From contig VBLU01000134.1 in assembly GCA_005879065.1 (NCBI GenBank), positions 1 to 9,721 on the forward strand: a DNA stretch of 9,721 nucleotides. Direction: 5' to 3'. This DNA is from Methanobacteriota archaeon (GTDB lineage: Archaea; Thermoplasmatota; Thermoplasmata; RBG-16-68-12). Under the pieces are notes generated by a model, which searched no databases, was not told the DNA's origin, and worked only from the letters and a program-made list of their open reading frames with translations. Position numbers and translations under genes: made by a program. Each line of letters opens with the position of its first letter. Within the stretch, counting starts at the first letter, position 1. Positions 4,937-9,721 of this stretch are shown here, piece by piece.

Positions 4937-6835
4937 TCACCCTCGGAAGATTGGGCGCTCGGACAGGAACGCCGGTTCCGCGAGGGGTCGGGATGGACGG
5001 CCTCTCGTCTCGTTGGCGATGCGGTGGCGGAGGGCGTCCACCGCCATTTCCGTCTGCTCCTTCGTCTGCCGGACTCGGACGTTCAGGGTGCCGCCCTCGA
5101 TTTCTTTCTTGCCGATCACGACGATGTAGGGGACCCACTCCTTTTCCGCGTTCCGGATCTTCTTTCCGAGGGTATCGTTCGAGTCGTCGAGGTCGGCGCG
5201 GATGCCCTCGAGGCGGGGCAGGAGGGACTTGGCATACTCGAGTTGGTCCTCGCTGACCGGCACAATCCGGACCTGTGTCGGCGAGAGCCAGACGGGCAGC
5301 ATCGGCGGCGTTCCCGCCTTCCCTGCCGCGGCCGCTTTCTCGAGGAGGGCGTAGAGGACCCGCTCCACCGCGCCGCTTGGAGAGAGATGGAGGATCAGCG
5401 GGTGGCGCTTCTTGCCGTCCTCGTCCGTGAAGGTGATCCCGAAGCGTTCCGCGTTCTCCGTGTCGATCTGATCCGTCGTCAGGGCCGCGGCCTTGTCGTT
5501 CCCGTCGACGAAGTTCCATTCGTACTTCTGGACGAAGTAGAAGAACTGCTCGGACCACATTTCCACGAGGATCGGTTTGCCCCACCGTTTGGCGTAGGCC
5601 ACGACGAAGTCCTTGTGCGCATTCCAAAAGTCCTGGGTCACCCGCATGCCGACCTCGAAGTCGTCGGGCATGGAGAGACCGCAGTCCTCGAGGATGCCCC
5701 AGGCGACGTCGAAACGGACCATGAGCTCCTCCTTCGCCATCTCGATGTCCGAGACGAGGGCGTGGCAGTCGGGCATCGTGAACGCCCGGAGCCGACGGAG
5801 GCCCGCCACCTCGCCACGTTGCTCCGCGCGGAAGGAATAGCGTGTGAGCTCGTAGAGCGGCAGGGGCAGCTGTTTGTACGAGATGACCATGTCCTTCATG
5901 ATCAGGAACTGCCCGAAGCAGGCGCTGAAGCGGAGGAAGGCGCGCTTGTTCGGCGTCTGTACGATGTACTGGCGCGCAGGGAAGCGGGCCAGGTAGGACT
6001 TCAACGCGGGGTGCTCGAAGTCGTACATGACGGGGGATTCGACCTCCATCGCTCCGTATTCCCGCACCCGCTCGCTGATGAACTCCTCGAGAAGGCCCTT
6101 GATCAACTTTCCCTTTGGGTAGTACCGCAGGTTCCCTGGATCGGACCCGGGCTCGTAGTCGACCAGCTCGAGTTCCTGCATCAGACGGACGTGGGCGGGT
6201 TCCTCCTTCGCTTCGCGCGACTTAGCCATCTCGTAGGTCGCGAACTTCCGTAATCGGTCGTGGCCTTCGAAAGGATATCCGTTCACCTTCCCGTCCTTGA
6301 TCGAGAGGTGGTGCATGTGCCCGGTCGGCTCCAGGATGTGCCAGTGGGAGACGAGCTTCGCCTCGGCCTTCACGGCCTCGGAGACTTCCTCCTTACCCGC
6401 GCCGGCGGATTCGGCGACGATTTCGCGGGAAAGTTCGCTTAGCGGGTGACCCTTCACCGCGACCTTGAAGGACTTGTAGTATCCGAAGGGCGACGCATGG
6501 ACCTCGAAGCCCCGGGCGACGAGCTCTTTTTCTACGGACGCGATGAGCTCCTGGGCGGGGCCGGGTGCGGCGAGGGACGAGCTCAAGTGGGCATACGGGT
6601 AGAGGACGACACGCTTCGTATGGATCTGGCCCGCCACGTCCGCGACGTTCTCGGCGGCGACCTTGGCGACGCTCGCCAGATTCCCTTCGTCCCGCTTCTC
6701 GGCACTGACGAAGGAGACGAGCGCTTCCTCCACCCTTTCCCGACGTTTCGATGCAGGGATGTCCGGGGCGGACTTCAGGGCCTTCTCCTTCACCTCGTAC
6801 TCGAGGTAATCCACATGGAGGAACAGGACCCGCAT
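4937..6835 (-). CDS. thrS: Threonyl-tRNA synthetase, archaeal type with editing domain
   Basis: Charges tRNA-Thr with threonine and removes mischarged serine. The 632-residue protein starts with the archaeal D-aminoacyl-tRNA-deacylase-like editing domain (about 1-145). Residues His83, Tyr120, Lys121 and Glu134 (YAHLSSSLA, PFGYYKSFK, GHPLSELSR) correspond to known editing residues of the Pyrococcus enzyme at the same numbers. The class II catalytic core covers about 230-500: motif 1 near 254-275, motif 2 YSFRAEQRG...RAFTMPDCHAL (333-360), motif 3 LSPSGAVERVLYALLE (484-499) with Arg492. Zinc ligands are Cys306, His358 and His483. The anticodon-binding domain runs from about 512 to 610 (VWLSPTQVRIVPVSEDQ). 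Length is normal for archaea and nothing is broken. ATG 6835 is set by the family N-terminus MRVLFLHVDYLEYEV and a TATA box 25 bases upstream. It is divergent from folP and is followed by the PKD-protein gene. Confidence 0.97.
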   Translation of the reverse strand: MRVLFLHVDYLEYEVKEKALKSAPDIPASKRRERVEEALVSFVSAEKRDEGNLASVAKVAAENVADVAGQIHTKRVVLYPYAHLSSSLAAPGPAQELIASVEKELVARGFEVHASPFGYYKSFKVAVKGHPLSELSREIVAESAGAGKEEVSEAVKAEAKLVSHWHILEPTGHMHHLSIKDGKVNGYPFEGHDRLRKFATYEMAKSREAKEEPAHVRLMQELELVDYEPGSDPGNLRYYPKGKLIKGLLEEFISERVREYGAMEVESPVMYDFEHPALKSYLARFPARQYIVQTPNKRAFLRFSACFGQFLIMKDMVISYKQLPLPLYELTRYSFRAEQRGEVAGLRRLRAFTMPDCHALVSDIEMAKEELMVRFDVAWGILEDCGLSMPDDFEVGMRVTQDFWNAHKDFVVAYAKRWGKPILVEMWSEQFFYFVQKYEWNFVDGNDKAAALTTDQIDTENAERFGITFTDEDGKKRHPLILHLSPSGAVERVLYALLEKAAAAGKAGTPPMLPVWLSPTQVRIVPVSEDQLEYAKSLLPRLEGIRADLDDSNDTLGKKIRNAEKEWVPYIVVIGKKEIEGGTLNVRVRQTKEQTEMAVDALRHRIANETRGRPSRPLAEPAFLSERPIFRG

Positions 6836-6860
6836 GGTCGGCCCGCTTATCGTTCGGAGG

Positions 6861-6866
6861 TATAAA
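6861..6866 (-). promoter_or_regulatory. TATA box of thrS
   Basis: On the minus strand ACTTTATACC provides TTTATA with 25 bases to the thrS ATG, placing the transcription start at about the first base of the gene. There is no Shine-Dalgarno immediately before the ATG (GCGGGCCGACC), which agrees with a leaderless message. The plus-strand reading TATAAA is 55 bases from the folP ATG and could also feed folP, though a closer candidate exists. Confidence 0.6.
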
Positions 6867-6891
6867 GTTCCTGCCGGGCGCCCGCGTACCG

Positions 6892-6898
6892 TGAAATA
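6892..6898 (+). promoter_or_regulatory. Candidate TATA-like box of folP
   Basis: TGAAATA lies 23 bases before the folP ATG at 6922, matching the leaderless geometry of neighbouring genes although the sequence is a weak box A. It supports ATG 6922 over the TTG at 6910 as start. Confidence 0.35.
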
Positions 6899-6921
6899 GG
6901 AATCCGCCGTTGTTCGCCCGA

Positions 6922-7773
6922 ATGGGGAACCCGGCCACGATCTGGCGCCATCGAACGGGAGAGATCGTCCTCGATCGCACGCGGGTGATGGGGATTCTCA
7001 ACGTCACGCCTGACTCGTTCTCCGACGGCGGTCGCTACTTCGACGCGGAGGCCGCCCTCCGCCACGGCCTCGATCTCGTCGACATGGGGGCAGACCTGGT
7101 CGACATCGGCGGCGAGTCGACGAGGCCCGGTTCGGATCCCGTGCCGGCCGAGGAAGAGTGGCGTCGGGTCGGTCCGGTGATCCGGGGCCTCGCGGCAAAG
7201 GTCCCGGTGCCCCTCTCTATCGACACGATGAAACCGGCCGTCGCTTCGAACGCCATCGAGGCGGGCGCGTCGATCGTGAACGACGTCTCCGGCATGAGAG
7301 ACCCGTCGATGGTGCGTCTCGTCGCGAAGAGCCGTGCGGGTGTGGTCGCGATGCACATGCTTGGAAATCCCAAGACGATGCAAGAACATCCGGCCTACGC
7401 CGACGTGGTGGGAGAGGTCCGATCCTTCCTGACCGAACGGATCCGGATTCTGGAGGGCGTGGGCGTGGCCTCCGAGGCGATCGCGGTGGACCCGGGCGTC
7501 GGCTTCGGTAAGACGCCGGATCACAATCTGTCCCTCCTGCGCCACTTAGACCAGATCATAGCCCTCGGCCACCCGGTCGTCGTCGGCGTGTCGAGGAAAT
7601 CGTTCCTTGAGCGGCTTGGTGGCGGCGCGACAGGAGATCGGCTCTCAGGGAGCATCGCCGCGGCGGCCTTCGCAGTGACGAAAGGGGCCCACGTCGTTCG
7701 GGTCCATGATGTCCGCGAGACGGTTCGGGCGGTGCGCGTTGTCGACGGCATGCTTCGCGGTGAAAAGCTTTAA
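6922..7773 (+). CDS. folP: Dihydropteroate synthase
   Basis: Joins 6-hydroxymethyl-dihydropterin pyrophosphate to p-aminobenzoate (or, in some archaea, possibly a related aryl substrate) to form dihydropteroate; a cytosolic TIM-barrel enzyme. The 283-residue product has every classical segment in order: MGILNVTPDSFSDGG (23-37), DIGGESTRPGS (61-71), LSIDT (98-102), NDVSG (120-124), MHMLGNP..MQ (144-154), DPGVGFGKTPDHN (190-202), GVSRKSF (222-228) and RVHDV (260-264). Conserved pterin-binding Asp, Asn and Lys and the final Arg-His pair are all visible, so it should be active and of standard bacterial/haloarchaeal form. ATG 6922 is preferred to TTG 6910, which would add only four residues. The last codons and stop overlap the probable TATA box of purP, 23 bases further on. 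Whether the product is a true folate or a methanopterin-like cofactor cannot be told from this window. Confidence 0.95.
   Translation: MGNPATIWRHRTGEIVLDRTRVMGILNVTPDSFSDGGRYFDAEAALRHGLDLVDMGADLVDIGGESTRPGSDPVPAEEEWRRVGPVIRGLAAKVPVPLSIDTMKPAVASNAIEAGASIVNDVSGMRDPSMVRLVAKSRAGVVAMHMLGNPKTMQEHPAYADVVGEVRSFLTERIRILEGVGVASEAIAVDPGVGFGKTPDHNLSLLRHLDQIIALGHPVVVGVSRKSFLERLGGGATGDRLSGSIAAAAFAVTKGAHVVRVHDVRETVRAVRVVDGMLRGEKL
7768..7773 (+). promoter_or_regulatory. Candidate TATA-like box of purP overlapping the folP stop
   Basis: CTTTAA within AAGCTTTAACCG ends with the folP TAA stop codon and lies 23 bases before the purP ATG. Nearly the same sequence overlaps the Nudix stop ahead of the nicotinamidase. 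This would give purP a separate leaderless transcript in addition to possible read-through from folP. Confidence 0.45.
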
Positions 7774-7796
7774 CCGTCGAAGCGATTCGTACCGTA

Positions 7797-8861
7797 ATGG
7801 TAACGCGGAAGGCCATCGCGTCAATCCTCTCGGACTACGGGGACATCGTGATCGCGACGGTCTGTTCCCATTCCTCCCTCCAGATCTTTCATGGCGCCCG
7901 CCAGGAGGGCTTCCGGACTCTCGGGATTGCGATTGGGAAACAGCCGCGGTTCTACGACGCCTTCCCCCTGGCGAAACCGGACGACTTCCTGATCGTCGAT
8001 TCGTATGCGGACATCCTCGATCAGGCGGAGGACCTGGTCGCGAAGCAGGTCGTCACCGTGCCGCACGGTTCCTTCGTCGAGTACATGGGCTCCGAGGTGT
8101 TCGCGAAGCTCCCAATCCCGACCTTCGGGAACCGCGAAGTTCTGAAATGGGAATCGGACCGCGAGAAGCAGAGGGAGTGGCTCACGTCCGCCGGCGTCCC
8201 GATGCCGATGAAGATCGAGCGACCTCAAGACATTGACCGCCCCGTGTTCGTGAAGTACTACGGGGCCAAGGGCGGCCGCGGCTCGTTCATCGCGAAGAAT
8301 CACGAGGACTTCAAAGAGTCGATCCAGCCCGGGATGAAGTACGCCATCCAGGAATACGTCGTCGGCACGCGGTATTACATGCATTACTTCTACTCGCCTC
8401 TGGCCACGTCGGGTTATGCACTCTCTCGAGGGTCGCTTGAGATGCTCGGAGTGGACCGGCGAGACGAAGCGAACATCGATGAGATGTACAAGTTGGGGGC
8501 CCAGGAGGCCCTCCGAAAGATGGGACTCCTTCCGACCTTCGTCGTCACGGGCAACATGCCGGTCGTCCTGCGCGAATCCCTTTTGCCGAAGGCGTTCGAG
8601 ATGGGAGAGCAGGTCGTCGAGCGATCGATGGAACTGTTCGGGGGCATGATCGGGCCATTCTGCCTCGAGACGATCGTGACCGACAAGCTCGAGTTCAAAG
8701 TGTTCGAGATCTCCACGCGGATCGTCGCGGGGACGAACCTGTTCATCGCCGGTTCGCCGTACTCCGACCTCACGGAGCCCGGCATGTCGACCGGGCGAAG
8801 GATTGCGCGGGAAATCCGGATCGGACAGAAGCAAGGTCGTCTGGCCGACATCCTAAGCTGA
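7797..8861 (+). CDS. purP: AICAR formylating ligase PurP (formate-dependent)
   Basis: PurP makes FAICAR from AICAR, free formate and ATP, the archaeal replacement for the folate-dependent transformylase half of PurH in purine synthesis. The 354-residue protein has the usual two parts: an N-terminal domain with CSHSSLQIFHGARQEGF (23-39), VPHGSFVEYMG (88-98) and PTFGNREVLKWESDR (108-122), and a C-terminal ATP-grasp part with VFVKYYGAKGGRGSFIAK (150-167), EMLGVDRRDEANID (215-228), NMPVVLRESLLPKAF (253-267), GPFCLE (286-291) and VFEISTRIVAGTN (302-314). Length and ends agree with the family. ATG 7797 lies directly before a hydrophobic start typical of the family. A strong Shine-Dalgarno is absent. 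It stands 23 bases after folP, so both genes act around one-carbon and purine metabolism. Paralogous PurP-like proteins of uncertain activity exist in some archaea; the conserved ATP-grasp residues here argue for a true enzyme. Confidence 0.95.
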   Translation: MVTRKAIASILSDYGDIVIATVCSHSSLQIFHGARQEGFRTLGIAIGKQPRFYDAFPLAKPDDFLIVDSYADILDQAEDLVAKQVVTVPHGSFVEYMGSEVFAKLPIPTFGNREVLKWESDREKQREWLTSAGVPMPMKIERPQDIDRPVFVKYYGAKGGRGSFIAKNHEDFKESIQPGMKYAIQEYVVGTRYYMHYFYSPLATSGYALSRGSLEMLGVDRRDEANIDEMYKLGAQEALRKMGLLPTFVVTGNMPVVLRESLLPKAFEMGEQVVERSMELFGGMIGPFCLETIVTDKLEFKVFEISTRIVAGTNLFIAGSPYSDLTEPGMSTGRRIAREIRIGQKQGRLADILS

Positions 8862-8909
8862 GGCACTTCGTCGGACACGGAATCATCCGGGAAAAATACA
8901 GGGAAACGC

Positions 8910-8915
8910 TTTTAA
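8910..8915 (+). promoter_or_regulatory. TATA-like box of the zinc-ribbon membrane protein
   Basis: TTTTAA within AAACGCTTTTAAGG lies 27 bases before the ATG at 8943, with an A-rich possible BRE (GGGAAAC) directly upstream. Transcription should begin within a few bases of the start codon. Confidence 0.55.
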
Positions 8916-8942
8916 GGAACTGGTAGGAATGCGAGGCGCACG

Positions 8943-9721
8943 ATGGCGGATCCCCTGACGGACCCGGTCATCATCACCGTGGTCATCGCCGGGGTCGCGC
9001 TCGCCATCGTGGTGGCGTACTTCGAAATGAAGTTCATTCACAAAAAGATGAAGAATCGGCGCGTCCGGGCCGCGAAGCAGGATTCGAACCTGCCGGATGA
9101 AGCCCACAACGCAATCGTCACGGCGAAGGCGATTGCGGCGACCCTGGAACGTCAGGGAGTCCGGAGCCACGAAGTGACCTCGTGGATTCAGGAAGCTGAA
9201 ACGGCCTATCAGCGTGGCAACTACCGGGTGACGAAGGATCTCATCGGGAAGGCGAAAGAACGTCTCCTCGCCTTGAAATCGGTCCAGGCATCGAAGGGCG
9301 ACATCGCCAAGCTGGAGCAGCTCTCCACCGTCGGCGGGAGTGACGAGGTCACGACGAAGGAGATCCTGACGAAAGAGGTCCCGCCGAACTTCCCGCAATC
9401 GAAGTTCTCGATACAGGTCGCGGGTAGCGCCATCGAGCAGGCACGGTCTTCCGGTCGTGACGTCGTGCAGGCGACCGAATTGCTTGAGGCCGCGAAGGGT
9501 CGGTTCGATGCGAAGGACTACGATGGCGCGCTCACGATGGCCCGTCTCTCCGCTCGATCGGCGGAGGGCAAGAAGGTGGAGATGCCCGCAGCGCCCTCGA
9601 AGCGTGCCCCCACGACCGCGATCGTTTCAGATCGTGCATGTCCCTCGTGCGGTGCCCCGCTGCGGTCGGACGACGCCTTCTGTCGCAAGTGCGGGACCCG
9701 TCTCGTCCCGTCCTCGTGCGC
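8943..9721 (+). CDS. Membrane-anchored helical-repeat protein with zinc ribbon, cut by window end
   Basis: The frame is open from ATG 8943 to the last base, 259 complete residues so far. Residues 9-27 (VIITVVIAGVALAIVVAYF) form one N-terminal membrane anchor followed by a basic KFIHKKMKNRR, so the rest should be cytoplasmic. Two related helical repeats follow: about 60-113 (SWIQEAETAYQRGNYRVTKD) and 160-210 (LLEAAKGRFDAKDYDGALTM), each a helix pair around a [G/K][N/D]Y turn, like a TPR or similar hairpin. A zinc ribbon with CPSC (233-236) and CRKC (247-250), spaced by ten residues, comes next; a further Cys259 at the very edge may begin a second ribbon. ATG is chosen because it directly precedes the membrane segment and follows a TATA-like box by 27 bases. 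No named family is recognised; such proteins may act as membrane scaffolds. Composition is like its neighbours. Confidence 0.85.
   Translation, partial: MADPLTDPVIITVVIAGVALAIVVAYFEMKFIHKKMKNRRVRAAKQDSNLPDEAHNAIVTAKAIAATLERQGVRSHEVTSWIQEAETAYQRGNYRVTKDLIGKAKERLLALKSVQASKGDIAKLEQLSTVGGSDEVTTKEILTKEVPPNFPQSKFSIQVAGSAIEQARSSGRDVVQATELLEAAKGRFDAKDYDGALTMARLSARSAEGKKVEMPAAPSKRAPTTAIVSDRACPSCGAPLRSDDAFCRKCGTRLVPSSC

Noticed and set aside
4796..6253. Plus-strand 485-residue frame opposite thrS
   Set aside because: Antisense shadow of thrS, rich in His, Arg, Glu and Leu; the minus strand encodes a complete threonyl-tRNA synthetase.
7821..8834. Minus-strand 337-residue frame opposite purP
   Set aside because: Antisense shadow of purP with no recognisable motifs; purP is complete on the plus strand.
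1..9721. Mobile element, CRISPR array, tRNA or rRNA gene
   Set aside because: No terminal repeats, spaced direct repeats, transposase motifs or cloverleaf-like segments were seen by eye; genes are housekeeping and tightly packed.

Overview
The window is archaeal. Evidence for this is an archaeal/euryarchaeal deoxyhypusine synthase, an FtsZ of the archaeal FtsZ2 type, a threonyl-tRNA synthetase with the archaea-specific N-terminal editing domain, the archaeal purine enzyme PurP, and A/T-rich TATA-like boxes just upstream of most genes in an otherwise GC-rich (low to mid 60s percent by eye) sequence. A high-GC euryarchaeon fits best, possibly a Thermoplasmatota lineage; that placement is inferred from gene content and is not proven. 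The sequence is gene-dense, its longest intergenic stretch is about 140 bases, and no rRNA, tRNA, CRISPR array, insertion sequence or origin was seen.

Layout from left to right. (1) Bases 2-670 hold the 3' part of deoxyhypusine synthase (+), which meets a small winged-helix-like gene (-, 681-902) tail to tail. (2) A short divergent promoter region around 942-950 separates that gene from a Nudix hydrolase (+, 985-1511) that carries a one-base deletion exactly in front of its Nudix box, followed by a nicotinamidase (+, 1540-2142). These two form a plausible NAD-salvage pair. (3) A small conserved protein of unknown function (+, 2237-2659), tentatively of the DUF6855 type, stands alone. (4) A strong TATA box at 2743-2750 precedes a tandem ribbon-helix-helix protein (2803-3120) and ftsZ2 (3198-4283). 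The arrangement matches the cdrS-ftsZ2 division module of haloarchaea, but here the regulator has two RHH units and two consecutive hairpins lie between the genes. (5) A PKD-domain membrane protein (-, 4287-4862) converges on ftsZ2 with a 3-base gap, and lies downstream of thrS (-, 4937-6835). (6) Divergent from thrS run folP (+, 6922-7773) and purP (+, 7797-8861), then a membrane-anchored helical protein with a C-terminal zinc ribbon that runs off the window end (+, 8943-9721).

Functionally this is mostly housekeeping: translation (aIF5A hypusination, threonylation with proofreading), NAD salvage, pterin/folate and purine synthesis, and cell division. The least described parts are the tandem RHH-hairpin-ftsZ2 module, the PKD protein with no signal peptide, the duplicated-repeat zinc-ribbon membrane protein and the small winged-helix protein. 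Across the window, TATA-like boxes sit 22-29 bases before the start codon of at least six genes. This suggests that leaderless or near-leaderless transcription is the rule, and in two cases the box includes the stop codon of the upstream gene.
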